Assembly: GCA_041399065.1 (NCBI GenBank)
Contig: JAWKTN010000002.1
Coordinates: 310,001-374,000, forward strand
Source of the DNA: JAGQPD01 sp020426865
GTDB taxonomy: Bacteria; Planctomycetota; Planctomycetia; Pirellulales; Pirellulaceae
Length of the DNA stretch: 64,000 bases
Reading direction: 5' to 3'
The position numbers and the translations under genes were made by a program. Position 1 is the first letter of the stretch, and every line of letters begins with the position of its first letter. Shown in pieces: positions 18,546 through 29,336 of the stretch. The notes under the pieces were generated by a model. It was not told the DNA's origin and did no database searches. It saw nothing but the letters and a program-made list of their open reading frames with translations.

Positions 18546-20681
18546 TCATCCAGCGACTCGAACCTCACCGGTCTGTCTCGCGAACACTTCGTCGGCGGCG
18601 GCAAGAAAAAAGTCTCTGTCACCTTCACCATCGACATGGTCTTTGTCCTTATCACCTAGTAACGTGCTACTATCCAGCGTGTAGAGACCGTTCAATCCTC
18701 CCGTCGCCAGGCCTCGCAGCCGTCGAACTCGTCCGCCATACGCAGTGTCTGTACGTGTCCACTCATCCATAATGGCCATCATAGCTTGCTCATTCCGATC
18801 CACATCGAATGATAGCTGACCGGCCACAATTAGATCTTCGCCTTCGCCACCATAGATCGCGTCGGCATCATTGCCGCCGATCAGCATATCTCGCCCGCCA
18901 CGTCCGTCCAGAACGTCATCACCATCCCCACCGCGCAATATGTTATTGTTGCTGTCGCCGTAGAGCCAATCTGCCGCAGAACCGCCAATCACATTTTCAA
19001 TCCCGCGAATACTTGCAATCCCGGTGCCAACTCCCTCGAAAAGATCAACGGAAATCGACTGAGTATGCAAAGAGTAATCGAGGGTATCTGATCCCTCTCC
19101 GGCATACAAAAACAGCTGCGTCTGCGCACCTTGGCCCAGTGTACCGTCGTCAACAATAACGGTATCGTTGCCTGCCCCCGTGGCGACAACTGCCACATCT
19201 GCTTCAAAATGAATCGGTGCGGAACCAGAACGGCGTAGCTGATTGGCGGCCAGAACATACGCTCTATCTTGTAACTGCCCCGCGTCAGACACATCAACGA
19301 CGTCACCACCGCCGTTCCCCTCGAAGAATAGCTCACCTGCCACATGGTCAAGCGTCAGCGCATCGTCGTAGACATAAAGATAGTCGTCCAGTGAGCTACC
19401 AGAGATTGTCGTCACGGAGCCTTGTCGAGTTCCGCTAACCGCGAAGGAACTCCCCGCCTGACCACCACGCAAATCAATACGTTCAAACGTAGCGGTCGGA
19501 ATTGAAAACGTCTCCCCATATCGGCCAATTTCGTGTTCATCGATGACATACCATTGTGGAACGAGAGCGAGACTATCTATGATTTCAATTCGATCATTGT
19601 CGAGGCCACCGTCCAACGTGATGTTCCCGGCGAACCAGCTCTCAGGAGAATGGTTGTTGAACACCACATTGTCGCTGCCACGTCCGGCATCAATCGACAA
19701 CGCTACGTCGCCTGTTGTCATGCCAACCCGTATGACATCGGGTTGGTCAGTTGTTAGCAATGAAACACTCTCCAGATTGTGATTGGAAGCATAGGTTATC
19801 GCCGCACCACCCGAGCGAATTCCCGTCTGATCGACGGTGTAGCTCTTCCCCAAGCCGTTGTGATATCGATCGTTGACAACTACGGAGTCATCCCCGGCAC
19901 CACCTTGGACAATGACGGTGGACACGTCGTCAAGTCCATAGTAAGTACCTTTGGGGTCGGGACCGTAACCGATCAAGAAGGTATCGTTCTTACTGCCGCC
20001 GTGAAGCCTTAATGTCGTACCCGAATCAAGCGCCTCGACATAGACTCGGTTATCGAAATGGCTGGTCACCAATCGCAGGTCTTCCAGTCCCTCATAGTAC
20101 AGCTCGTGTCCCACTAGTTGCGGTTGCACACCCTTGAAAATGACTCGGCCGATCGCTTTTTCATCAATTGCATACGTCGGATCGGTCACCCACTTTTCAT
20201 TCGGTCCGCGCTGAAGCCCAGAGTCATCCACGATCAGCGTGTCTCGGCCACTTCCGCCATGGATCCTCAACGTGTTGCCGGCGAAGATTTGCGCTGGCAA
20301 CCCAACCCCCTTGGTAATGATGGAATCGTTGCCACCCAACGTATTGACGGAGATTTTCATCGCCTTATCGGGCAAGTTCGCGAATCGCACAATGTCCCGA
20401 TCGTTCGAACCCGTAATGCGCAATTCATCAATGTTGCTAATCAAATCCGTATACGCATTGATTCCGTTGACGGTAACTTGCAACTGGTCTCCATACGTCG
20501 CCACGATGACTTGGTCTGCCGCTCCATTGTTGCCGACCCCTAAGACCGAAGTGTCAATGACCCCTACCGCAAACAACTCCCGATTTTCCAGCGATTCCAC
20601 GCTCCCCAAGCCGGTTGTCCCCGATTTGCGCACGTTCGAAAAAAACTTCGCAGACCGAAACTTCTTCACAAATGACAGCAT
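18546..20681 (-). CDS. Large surface protein with RTX-like calcium-binding repeats
   Basis: This 711-residue protein starts at ATG 20681, with AGGAG (complement of 20689-20693) 7 bp upstream. An earlier in-frame ATG lacks such a site. Near residue 30 lies SVESLENRELFAV, a motif common at the N-terminus of planctomycete exported proteins. The middle consists of repeated beta-rich segments with GGSGRDTLIVDD, GGSKNDTFLIG and GGAGDDSVVV, separated by 60-90 residues. Near the C-terminus tighter RTX nonapeptides occur (LRGGDGDDVLDGRGGRDML and IYGGEGEDLIVAG). Such repeats bind calcium outside the cell. No enzymatic domain is visible. It is likely a cell-surface or extracellular structural protein. 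Confidence 0.8.
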   Translation of the reverse strand: MLSFVKKFRSAKFFSNVRKSGTTGLGSVESLENRELFAVGVIDTSVLGVGNNGAADQVIVATYGDQLQVTVNGINAYTDLISNIDELRITGSNDRDIVRFANLPDKAMKISVNTLGGNDSIITKGVGLPAQIFAGNTLRIHGGSGRDTLIVDDSGLQRGPNEKWVTDPTYAIDEKAIGRVIFKGVQPQLVGHELYYEGLEDLRLVTSHFDNRVYVEALDSGTTLRLHGGSKNDTFLIGYGPDPKGTYYGLDDVSTVIVQGGAGDDSVVVNDRYHNGLGKSYTVDQTGIRSGGAAITYASNHNLESVSLLTTDQPDVIRVGMTTGDVALSIDAGRGSDNVVFNNHSPESWFAGNITLDGGLDNDRIEIIDSLALVPQWYVIDEHEIGRYGETFSIPTATFERIDLRGGQAGSSFAVSGTRQGSVTTISGSSLDDYLYVYDDALTLDHVAGELFFEGNGGGDVVDVSDAGQLQDRAYVLAANQLRRSGSAPIHFEADVAVVATGAGNDTVIVDDGTLGQGAQTQLFLYAGEGSDTLDYSLHTQSISVDLFEGVGTGIASIRGIENVIGGSAADWLYGDSNNNILRGGDGDDVLDGRGGRDMLIGGNDADAIYGGEGEDLIVAGQLSFDVDRNEQAMMAIMDEWTRTDTAYGGRVRRLRGLATGGLNGLYTLDSSTLLGDKDKDHVDGEGDRDFFLAAADEVFARQTGEVRVAG

Positions 20682-21473
20682 CGTTATGCTCCTGATGAGA
20701 CCACCTCGAATCACCGCCAGTGGCCCATGCACGTGGCATCATTCGATCCGAGTAGTTTGCGACACATAGACAGCGGGATTGGCGGCCGAATGTTACAAGA
20801 CTTTTTTTCCAAACAAGGTTTTTTCCAGACGCTCAAAATGGGAATCAATCGCCAAGCCATACCCCCCCGACGCGATATTTTCCCTCCGGTTCGTTCGGTT
20901 CCCGTCTGGAACCTGAAGAGCCGCTTCACGCCCAAGAGACTGTTAGCCAACGACATCGAACGACTGCCCCCGCCGCTTCCGTCAGTACCGCCCGATTCCC
21001 CTGACCCACTGGCCTTGCCGTCCAGCCAGCTACCGGCGAGTTGGCAGTATGTCACGAAACACCTTGTCGCACGTCACCATGCAAGGGGCTGCGAGCTGTA
21101 GCAGCCCGTCGCGGTCGACCCTATGCTTCGTTGCACAGACGACGTGCAGAGCGAGTGCGTGTCGCGGCCATTGGCCACGTTGTTTGGCCAAACCAGTGAC
21201 GCCCGCTTGCCAACATTTGCCGTCATTACGACACTACAGTGGCTAGGTGCACAACTGTCGTTTCGATGCAACACAAGGACGTCTTCATGACGGAAGCCGA
21301 AGCTCTTGCTGCGTCAGCGAGGTTGCCCGGCCATGTCCGGCCGTTCATTCACGTTGCCATGGGTGGTGAAGATGCTGGTGAGTAGTTCTGTATCGAGAGC
21401 GCCCCGCCAACATTGTTGGAACGCAAGATATGCTGCTTTCGCGAGCGTCACCGGCACATTGATTCCGCTTTGA
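20682..21473. other. Intergenic, no convincing gene
   Basis: The divergent side of the surface-protein gene. A plus-strand frame (20765-21101, MLQDFFSKQGFFQTLKMGI...) is open and Pro-rich but lacks a ribosome-binding site. The first 100 bp should hold the promoter of the surface-protein gene. Confidence 0.35.
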
Positions 21474-21803
21474 TCAGTCGCGGCGCGACGGTAGGAAAGC
21501 GTTCCGAGAATCGCGAACTTCGTCGAACGAGCATTCGAAGTATCCGTCGACGTCGTTCGGATGGTCTTTGTCCTCGACGAACGATCCGTCGAGAAAGACG
21601 TTGGCGATGCCGACTTGCCACAGTTCAGGCACCAGAACTTCTGTATTCTCCACCAAATAATTCCTCCACGTGGCATCCCAGTTCGGACACAAGGCCGGAT
21701 CCCCTGCCCCGAGTACCAACGCGGATTTACGCAGTTCGCTAAATGTCAGTCGATAGTCACCTGCCGGCAAGCAGCCCGTTTCGTCAAAATCCGGAAGTTG
21801 CAT
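21474..21803 (-). CDS. Nucleotidyltransferase-like protein (DUF6932 type), probably truncated
   Basis: This is a 109-residue product from ATG 21803 with AGGAG-like sequence upstream on the minus strand. The pattern LPDFDETGCLPAGDYRLTF near the start and IANVFLDGSFVEDKDHPNDV later resembles small nucleotidyltransferase-fold proteins (G-S-x(n)-D-x-D, here DGSF...NDVDGY). The family is usually longer, by roughly 60-70 residues after this motif, so the stop at 21474 may reflect a frameshift. The sequence just downstream stays open in another frame to 21314. Substrate and partner are unknown. The name is my best recollection of the pattern, not a search result. Confidence 0.45.
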   Translation of the reverse strand: MQLPDFDETGCLPAGDYRLTFSELRKSALVLGAGDPALCPNWDATWRNYLVENTEVLVPELWQVGIANVFLDGSFVEDKDHPNDVDGYFECSFDEVRDSRNAFLPSRRD

Positions 21804-22133
21804 CGTCCCGACTCCTTTCAAACCTTAGCGATACTTGACAAGTCTGCCAAGACGGGTGTAAGAGCAAGTATAAGCACAGGCCTAGGGCGCCCGTGTGTCA
21901 CCCAAGGATTAATGGCGCCGCAACCGGAACGAACCGGCCGCGGAAGCTCGGCGGATGGGCCCTACCGCCCCGGACAAATTACGCCTTCAATGGGGTCGCT
22001 GAGGTCAAATGCGGAAACGGGAGTGTGGTTGCCGACGCAGAGCAGAATAGTATACAATGATGCATAGTGCAATCACTGGAACAGCCACGTAAGTGCAACA
22101 GTGATTCACAGCCTTTCGAAAGGAGGGTCAATC

Positions 22134-22391
22134 ATGAACGGTGCCCCAATCTACGACCAGCCGGTTGAACTCGACCGAGCTCTTGAATTGGAACTGGCAT
22201 GCCGGCGATTTCCGTTTCACGTTTCAAAGGAAGAGGTTCGAGTAGAGGCAATTGAAACGCTATGGCGTTTCGATAGGCCACGCCGATGCCTTGGGCAACA
22301 GCCAATCCATTGGTTGCTACGGACTGCCAAACGAAAGCTGCTGGAAATCTCTCGGCGGAGCCATTTTAATGTGCGACCGACAAGCATTTGA
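22134..22391 (+). CDS. Short sigma-70 region 2-like protein
   Basis: This 85-residue protein starts at ATG 22134 after a textbook GAAAGGAGGG site. The C-terminal half contains AIETLWRF and then PIHWLLRTAKRKLLEISRRS, which matches the end of sigma-70 region 2 ('P..WLLRIA.N...D..RR'). No region 4 follows, so it is either a truncated ECF sigma factor or a stand-alone domain. An inverted arrangement with an XRE-like gene 60 bp away (minus strand) means the two are convergent. Function is uncertain. Confidence 0.4.
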   Translation: MNGAPIYDQPVELDRALELELACRRFPFHVSKEEVRVEAIETLWRFDRPRRCLGQQPIHWLLRTAKRKLLEISRRSHFNVRPTSI

Positions 22392-22451
22392 ATGGAAAAC
22401 TCGCTAAGAACGACGGTAACCGTTCACGGAAAAAGCTGATAGAGCCTGAAT

Positions 22452-22736
22452 TCAACGTTTTTGGTAGTATCCGTGCATGGATAACAGGGATGCCATGATC
22501 CCGGTGCGAGCTTGCATTTCGTTCAGCGAAACGCCAGCCTCCTCGCGCGCTTGTCGCAACTGTGCAATCAGATCGGCAATGACTTTTCGCTCATTCTTCA
22601 ATCGCCTGGCAATCGGCCGCGCCGCGCGGATCTTCTCGTCCTTGGCGGCCAATTCCTCGGCCACCACGCGCTCGAATTCCTTCTGCTCCTCGGCAGTCAT
22701 CTTCAGCAACTTGCGTTTCGGTTCTGGTTCCAGCAT
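22452..22736 (-). CDS. XRE-type helix-turn-helix protein, C-terminally shortened
   Basis: This 94-residue protein has a long charged N-terminal helix (residues 1-55, Glu/Lys/Arg-rich) and then ADLIAQLRQAREEAGVSLNE, the first helices of an XRE/Cro HTH. The recognition helix breaks off at MASLLS and ends with an unrelated MHGYYQKR, so the gene is probably truncated by a frame change near 22490. A complete relative with the same architecture lies at 30054-30425. These proteins often act as antitoxins or self-regulating repressors. No partner toxin is visible here. Confidence 0.5.
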   Translation of the reverse strand: MLEPEPKRKLLKMTAEEQKEFERVVAEELAAKDEKIRAARPIARRLKNERKVIADLIAQLRQAREEAGVSLNEMQARTGIMASLLSMHGYYQKR

Positions 22737-22807
22737 GATATAGCCACGTTCCTGAGCCGACGGCGCTAGCCGCGGGTGGTTGATGTGCCGCGCCGAACCC
22801 GTAGCTA

Positions 22808-24613
22808 GTGTCTGTCCGGAAATTGTTTTGAGGCGGAAAACTGTGGTGTTTTTTGGAAAAAACCTCCTCGAAGACCGAACCTTTTTGGAGTTCGCGCGTT
22901 GAATAGGTAGTGAAAAACCGTTTCAACGTTAAAATCTTCGAGGAGTGTTCGCATGCGACAGCATTACGATACCCAACGCCGCTTTGATTGTACACCCATT
23001 GGTCAACTGATGCTCAACGACGGTTGTCGTGACGAAATGATCCCGGTGTTGGCGGGACTCCAGCACGTCTATGTGTGCAGTGAACTCCGGCGGAAAGTCG
23101 TACGGCTCATCGCCCAGGATATCAACGACGAAACTCGGCGCGACGTGGGCCGGCCGGGTCTGGACGACTGGCAAATTGTTGTGTTGTCGGCGGTTCGCTT
23201 GGGATGCAATTACGACTATGACAAGCTTCAGGATCAAGCGGAAAACCACCGAGCTTTGCGCACGATCCTCGGGATCGGTGATTGGGACGACGGCCCGAGC
23301 TTCGGTGCGAGACGGATTCGCGATACACTCTGTCAACTAAAGCCTTCCACGCTGGAAGCCATCAATCACGTGATCGTCAGTCACGGCCAAGAGCTTCACG
23401 GCACGGCCGTCGAAAGTGTCCGCGCGGACTCATTCGTCGTTGAAACAGATATCCACTACCCCACCGAAAGCGCGTTGATCGGTGATGGAATGCGGAAGGT
23501 TATTCCTCTCTGTATCAAATTAGCCAGCGCGATTGGAGAATCCGGTTGGCGGCAAGGCAAGCACTTGCAGAAGCGAATCAAAGTACACGTCCGAACCATC
23601 GCCAAAATCAGCGCGAGCAAGAGCCCGAACGTCAAGAAAGGTCTAACACCCGCTTACGGTCGTCTCCTTGACCGTGCAAGGATGATTCTTGATCGTGCAA
23701 AACAGCTGCAAAAACAGGCTGAAACCGATGGCTGCTCTCTTGAAACGCAGATGCTTGGCGAGCAGCTAAAGCATTGGATTGAACTGACCGAACAGGTTTG
23801 CGATACCGCATACCGTCGCGTCATCCTGCAGGAGAAAGTTCCCAACAACGAAAAGCTGTTCAGCTTGTTTGAAGCCCACACGCAACTCTACCGGCGTGGC
23901 AAGGCGGGCACTCCGAACCAATTTGGACGGCAGGTACTCGTGTTTGAAGATGGTGCAGGTTTCATCAGTCACTACCACCTGATGGACCGTGAACTGGGTG
24001 ACGCGGATGTCATCGTCGAACACGCTCGCCTAGCCCAAACAAAACATCAAGGATGGATCCAAACGGCTTCCTTTGATCGTGGTTTTTACTCCGAGGAAAA
24101 CGAGCGACAGCTGGCCGCCATTATTGACGAGCCTTGTCTGCCACCGCGTCATCCAAAGCAGTATGCCGAGCGTCTCAAGGCGGCCACCGTCGAGTTCCGC
24201 AACGCACGCCAAAGCCATCCTGGGATTGAATCTGCCATTGGGGCTTTGCAATCCGGAAACGGATTGAAACGTTGCCGGGACCACAGTGAAATCGGTTTTG
24301 AGCGTTACCTGGGCCTGGCCATACTCGGACGAAATGTCCATGTCCTTGGCAAGCTGCTGATCGCGCGCCGCGCTGAGCAGTCAGCTGCCGCACTCAGCAA
24401 ACGAAAAGCGGCTTGATCCAAACGAGCAAATCCAACACTCAACGCAGAACCACGACGATCGCGGTGCGCAATCGCCTACTCAAAACCGTGCTTTCGCGAC
24501 AAAAACTCGCCTTAACAGCACGGAGATCCGCTGCTATCGAACGAATCTTCGTGCGACACAAACTACCTAAATTCACGCTGACGAAAGCCTGGAACCAATT
24601 TCCGGACAGACAC
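22808..24613 (+). mobile_element. ISNCY-type insertion sequence, complete
   Basis: This 1806-bp element has perfect 18-bp terminal inverted repeats: GTGTCTGTCCGGAAATTG at 22808-22825 and its complement at 24596-24613. A 6-bp direct repeat, TAGCTA, flanks it at 22802-22807 and 24614-24619 and reads as the target duplication. It encodes one intact transposase. The intact ends and gene suggest a recent insertion. Confidence 0.85.
22953..24416 (+). CDS. ISNCY-family transposase
   Basis: This 487-residue DDE transposase starts at ATG 22953 after GAGGAG (about 22938-22943). The acidic triad lies in DSFVVETDIHYPTES (about residue 152), SFDRGFYSEENER (about 373) and the C-terminal ESAIGALQSGNGLKRCRDH (about 430). 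The D-x(3)-VETDIHYPT signature is typical of the ISNCY (ISDol1-like) group. An N-terminal helical domain precedes the catalytic core. It cuts and joins at the inverted repeats of its own element (22808-22825 and 24596-24613). Full length and intact, so probably active. It reads with the downstream flank but has no passenger genes. Confidence 0.85.
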   Translation: MRQHYDTQRRFDCTPIGQLMLNDGCRDEMIPVLAGLQHVYVCSELRRKVVRLIAQDINDETRRDVGRPGLDDWQIVVLSAVRLGCNYDYDKLQDQAENHRALRTILGIGDWDDGPSFGARRIRDTLCQLKPSTLEAINHVIVSHGQELHGTAVESVRADSFVVETDIHYPTESALIGDGMRKVIPLCIKLASAIGESGWRQGKHLQKRIKVHVRTIAKISASKSPNVKKGLTPAYGRLLDRARMILDRAKQLQKQAETDGCSLETQMLGEQLKHWIELTEQVCDTAYRRVILQEKVPNNEKLFSLFEAHTQLYRRGKAGTPNQFGRQVLVFEDGAGFISHYHLMDRELGDADVIVEHARLAQTKHQGWIQTASFDRGFYSEENERQLAAIIDEPCLPPRHPKQYAERLKAATVEFRNARQSHPGIESAIGALQSGNGLKRCRDHSEIGFERYLGLAILGRNVHVLGKLLIARRAEQSAAALSKRKAA

Positions 24614-26766
24614 TAGCTAGAGCTAGAGGGCTAGAGCCATTGGCTTACGCTGACAACTGAAACTCGAACCGCGACCCAACTTCAAAACAAGCGTCTGAGG
24701 CGAGTCCCACGGACTCGCACGAGGCGCATCGCGTCTCAACCCAGTCGCAATTCGATCGCCAGCCTCAGAACTCCTGATCTAGGCGGTGGCCCTTGGGGGG
24801 TTCGGAGCGGCGTTAACCCTTGTGTAAAAGGAGGTTGCGCATTTTAGGCCGAGTTTTCGGGGAGCTTTAGGAGGGGAAAAAAAGAAGGTACCTTCAACCT
24901 CTGCTAAAAAACCACACGGTTTAAGGAGGAAGGTACCTTGCCACAAGCATTATTGCCAATCATCGCCGACGGGGCTACCCCCATTAATGACCGGATCAGC
25001 GTCGTGAAAGAAGGAGAGGAATGGACCTATTTTTGTGGCGTCCAGCCCGTGTTTGTGCACCCCGAAGGGGAGCGTGCGTCCTTTCTCATGTTCACCGCCC
25101 AACTTGTTTGTCAGGGCGCCTGCAAACAAGCCGAGATCATTCGAGCGTTTGGTGTCTCCGCCAACAGCGTCCGCCGCAGTGTTGACAAGTACAAAACCGA
25201 AGGGATTGCGGGATTCTATCGGCCACGCAAAACACGTGGTGCCACGGTGTTGACAGAGGATGTTATCGCGCAGGCTCAGATACTTCTCAGCCAAGGTTCT
25301 TCCCGACGCCAAGTGGCTGACCAACTGAAGATCCATGATGACACGTTACGCAAAGCCATTCACCAAGGACGCCTGCATCAACCAACCGCCGATCGTCTTG
25401 CCGTGGTCGACAACCAAGGCCCGGCCGCTTCCAATCAGTCGGACCGGAGCATGGCCGACGCCTCGGCCCAGATGGGAGTGGGGTGTACGCGTCCCGTGGA
25501 ACGCGTGATGGCGGCACTGGGCCTGTTGTCAGGTGCATCGACAGAATTTGAAAACTGTCATGATGTTGCGTACGGCGGTGTGCTGTGCGCGTTGCCGGCG
25601 TTGTTCGCCAATGGATTGTTTGAGCATTTGCATCAAGTCTTTCCCCAGTTGCGTGGTTACTACACCACGCTCCAAGTCATTATTTTGTTGGCCCACATGG
25701 CCTTGTGTCGCGTGAAAACGGTCGAGCAATTGCAGTACGAATCCCCGGGCGAATGGGGGAAGCTGATGGGGTTGGACCGTGTACCGGAAGTCCGTTGTTT
25801 ACGCCAAAAACTGTCCCAACTCAGCGCGGACGATGCCCCCGAGAAATGGGCCGGCTTGCTTTCCAAGCAGTGGATGGAAGCCGCTCCCGAACAGACCGGT
25901 ACACTCTACGTCGACGGTCACGTGCGACTGTATCACGGCCACCAAACCGAATTGCCTCGGCGGTACGTGTCGCGGCAGCGACTCTGTTTGCGTGGCACGA
26001 CCGACTATTGGGTCAATGATGCCTGGGGACTTCCCTTTTTTGCGGTCGAGCGGTCGATCGATCACGGGATGCTCGAAGCCTTAAAGAGCGATATTGTTCC
26101 CCACTTGCTTCAAGATATTCCGAATCAACCCACCCCCGAAGAGCTGGCGGCGGATCCCTACCGTTGTCGTTTTGTGATCGTGTTCGATCGGGAAGGATAT
26201 AGTCCCGACTTCTTTCACGAGATGTGGCAAACGCACCGCATCGCTTGCATCACCTACCACAAGTTTCCCAAAGAGAACTGGCCGGAAACGGAGTTCGTGG
26301 AAACAGAAATCACGTTGCCGCAAGGCGAAGTGGTCACGCTCAAGTTGGCCGAACGAGGCTCCCGTTTGGGGAACCAGAAGCTGGGTCTGTGGGTACGTGA
26401 GGTTCGCAAGCTGAATCCGAGTGGCCATCAAACGAGTTTGGTCAGTACGGCCTATGGTCAGCTCGCCCTGGCGGATGCGGGGGGACTATTCAACCGTTGG
26501 TGCCAGGAAAACTTCTTTCGTTACATGATGGAACACTATGCCATCGATGCACTTAGCGAATACGCGACCGAAGCGATTCCTGGCACGAATCAACCGGTGG
26601 TCAACCCCCGCTGGCGTGAGCTCGACCGGCAATACCGTTCGCTACGGACGAAGTTGCAACGGCGACAAGCCGAGTTTGCCGCGCACGTGACCGTTCCATC
26701 CAGCGCGTCTGGGCAGGCTTGCTAGCATGGTGGATTTCCCCGCTAGCAAGATAGGAGGCCAGTACG

Positions 26767-27102
26767 ATGGCGACGAAAGCAGACAAGGGCAAAGAGCGAT
26801 ATTGGCGGCGTATGATTCGCGAAAGGAAGGCGTTGGGCGTCACCGTCGCCACCTTTTGCCAGCAGCGTGGCATTTCGGTGCACCAGTACTACTGGTGGCA
26901 GCGACAGCTACGCCAGCGTGACGGTGCCGTAGCGGTTCGGCAGGCCACGAGAGCAGACGCTTTTGTGGCAGTAAAGGTGGCAGTGTGCACGCCGCCCATT
27001 GAGCTGGTCCACACCAGCGGCTGTGTGATACGAGTCGCAACGGGATTCGATCCCGACACGTTGCGTGGCGTCTTGGCAACGCTTGGTCCAAGGGAGGTGT
27101 GA
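26767..27102 (+). CDS. tnpA: IS66 TnpA accessory protein
   Basis: This 111-residue protein starts at ATG 26767, preceded by AGGAGG at 26753-26758. The N-terminal half is a small HTH domain (RYWRRMIRERKALGVTVATF, then QRGISVHQYYWWQRQL). The second half has the IS66 TnpA tail with VCTPPIELVHTSGCVIRVATG. It is the first gene of the IS66 operon, and tnpB follows with a 1-bp gap. TnpA is needed with TnpB for IS66 transposition but its biochemical role is not settled. Intact. Confidence 0.85.
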   Translation: MATKADKGKERYWRRMIRERKALGVTVATFCQQRGISVHQYYWWQRQLRQRDGAVAVRQATRADAFVAVKVAVCTPPIELVHTSGCVIRVATGFDPDTLRGVLATLGPREV

Positions 27103-27103
27103 G

Positions 27104-27472
27104 ATGTTCTTGCTTTCCCCACAAACCAAAGTGTTTCTCGCAAAGGGACCGACAGATATGCGAAAGAGTTTTCGCGCTCTGATTGCCTTGACCGAGGCAG
27201 TCCTTCAGCAAGACCCGGCGTCGGGGCACCTCTTTGTGTTTGTCAACAATCGAGGTGACATGTTGAAGATCCTGCATTGGGATGGCAGCGGTTTTTGGAT
27301 CTGGTACCGACAGTTGGAGCGAGGGACTTTTCAATTGCCAACCATTTCCGCTAGCGATCAAACCGGGATCGAGCTGACAACGTCACAGCTATCACTGATT
27401 TTGGACGGTATTGACCTGAACTCCGTCCGCCAGCGATTGCGACATCACCCAGTCGTCAATGCGACGGCGTGA
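27104..27472 (+). CDS. tnpB: IS66 TnpB (Orf2) accessory protein
   Basis: This 122-residue protein from ATG 27104 has GGGAGG at 27092-27097 and begins one base after the tnpA stop. It shows the family signature: VFLAKGPTDMRKSFRALIAL, then FVFVNNRGDMLKILHWDGSG and FWIWYRQLERG. That is the IS66 Orf2 domain. The upstream frame is open from 27065, but the ribosome-binding site supports 27104. It is intact and lies between tnpA and tnpC. Confidence 0.9.
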   Translation: MFLLSPQTKVFLAKGPTDMRKSFRALIALTEAVLQQDPASGHLFVFVNNRGDMLKILHWDGSGFWIWYRQLERGTFQLPTISASDQTGIELTTSQLSLILDGIDLNSVRQRLRHHPVVNATA

Positions 27473-27572
27473 CATTTTTTGTCGATCGACCAAACACTTC
27501 GGCTGCCCGCCACGTAGTTCTTTGCGTGGCGGGTTTTCTTTTGGCCTTTGGCCATTTGCAGGAGCGAAGCAC

Positions 27573-29336
27573 GTGCCGAAGAGACGGATCGAACTTCCTA
27601 CAACGCTTGAAGAATGTCACACACTCATCATCGAACTGTACGACCTTCATGACGAGCAGAAGGCATATATTGCGGAGTTGGAACGGGAACTCTATGGGTG
27701 CCGCAGAGAACGCTTCATCGATGGTGTCGTCGACGACGACAGCGAGCAGGAGTGCGGTGACCAGGATGATGGAAAGGAAACCACTCCTGGCGATCTTCCC
27801 GGCGATGTGCCGTCGTCCGCCAGCAACGATCTCGCAAATATCACCTTGCCGTCGGGTATCGTCGACGACACGACCGATGACATTCTCGATGTTGGCGAAT
27901 CGGCGACATCTTCCTCACTGGCATTGACGACGGCTGATGCCCCCGAGTCCTCGGTCAAGCCGCGTCGCACATCCAAAGGGCGAAGGCGTCGCGTGATTCC
28001 GCCTCAGACACAACGAGAAAAAGTGTTTCACCCACTTGATGAAGCAACGGTACCTCCCGAGATTCTTCATCATCCGAATGCCAGACGATTCCATCGCTTC
28101 GTCCGTGAGGAGATCGAGATGCCTCAGCGACGCATCCGTGTGATCGAACATTACCAGGAGGTGATCGCCCTTGACGACGAAAAAACCCTGGAAAGTCGCT
28201 TGTATGTTGCGCCCGTGCCGGCGCCACTGTTGGATCGTTGTTTCGCAGGTAGTTCCCTGTTGGCGTATCTGGCAGTGAGCCGGTTTACAGATCACATTCC
28301 GTACTACCGTGTGGAAGAGATCTTTCAACGCAGTGGCGTATTCATCCACCGCTCGACCCAATGGCGTTGGATGCATAGCCTGTCCAAGGTCCTGTCACCG
28401 TTGGTGAATCTGATCCGAAAACGATTGTTGACGTCACAGGTACTGGGAATTGATGAAACGCCCTGTCCGATCCTTGATCCCGCGCTTCCTCACACGCGCA
28501 GCGCATATCTCTACGCACAGTATGGCGACGCTTCCCAGCCCTATGTCGGGTACTACTTCGCCAATCACAAGACACGAGCGAACATCGAGCCGATGCTGTC
28601 TGGATTTCAGGGGACTCTGCTATCGGACGCCTACATCTGTTACGAACTGATCACTGCGGCATCGTTGGACCGAATTCAACCGGCCGCGTGCTGGGTGCAT
28701 GGTCGTCGCAAATTCGAGTCCCTCTTGGTCAACGGTAAGCATCCACAAGCCAGCTGGATCTTAAGAGAGATTCAAAGGTTGTACGACATCGAAGACCGGG
28801 CACGCGAGATGACCGATGACGAACGTCTCTCCTTGCGGCAGCTCGAGTCACGACCGATCGTGGAGAGTATTCATAGCTGGTTGCAGGAACGTCAGGCGAA
28901 GGAGCGTCCACGATCAGTCTTACGAAAAGCGGCCAACTACTTCTTGAAACGTTGGAATGCGTTTACACGATTTCTCGAAAATGGAGCCATCCCCATGGAC
29001 AATAACCACACCGAATCTGTGATCAGGGGCCCTGTGATGGGAAAAAAGGCATGGTTGTTTCTGGGGAATGAACGCGCGGGCGAAACAGCAGCGATCATGT
29101 ATACGGTCATGATGTCGTGCAAACGTCACCACGTTGACCCTTACTTGTACCTCTGCGATATACTGCCGCAACTCGGCAACGCCACTCCGGAACAACTCGA
29201 ATCTTTCTTGCCGGACAAATGGATCGAATCGCATCCAGAGGCACGCATCCACCAACGAGCGATTGAGTCGCACGCCGCAGCCTATCGCAAGCGGATGCGG
29301 CGACTGCGAAGGCGGGCAGCACTCGCCAAGCAGTAG
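27573..29336 (+). CDS. tnpC: IS66 TnpC transposase
   Basis: This 587-residue DDE transposase starts at GTG 27573, after GGAG at 27561-27564. The earlier in-frame stretch from 27459 overlaps tnpB and lacks a site. It has an N-terminal coiled coil, an acidic Asp/Ser-rich linker (about 50-135), a DUF-type zinc or linker region (VIPPQTQREKVFHPL) and the catalytic core. The catalytic residues are D in GIDETPCPILDP, D in LLSDAYICYE and E in MDNNHTESVIRG. The signature CWVHGRRKFE is present. Intact and probably active. Confidence 0.9.
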   Translation: MPKRRIELPTTLEECHTLIIELYDLHDEQKAYIAELERELYGCRRERFIDGVVDDDSEQECGDQDDGKETTPGDLPGDVPSSASNDLANITLPSGIVDDTTDDILDVGESATSSSLALTTADAPESSVKPRRTSKGRRRRVIPPQTQREKVFHPLDEATVPPEILHHPNARRFHRFVREEIEMPQRRIRVIEHYQEVIALDDEKTLESRLYVAPVPAPLLDRCFAGSSLLAYLAVSRFTDHIPYYRVEEIFQRSGVFIHRSTQWRWMHSLSKVLSPLVNLIRKRLLTSQVLGIDETPCPILDPALPHTRSAYLYAQYGDASQPYVGYYFANHKTRANIEPMLSGFQGTLLSDAYICYELITAASLDRIQPAACWVHGRRKFESLLVNGKHPQASWILREIQRLYDIEDRAREMTDDERLSLRQLESRPIVESIHSWLQERQAKERPRSVLRKAANYFLKRWNAFTRFLENGAIPMDNNHTESVIRGPVMGKKAWLFLGNERAGETAAIMYTVMMSCKRHHVDPYLYLCDILPQLGNATPEQLESFLPDKWIESHPEARIHQRAIESHAAAYRKRMRRLRRRAALAKQ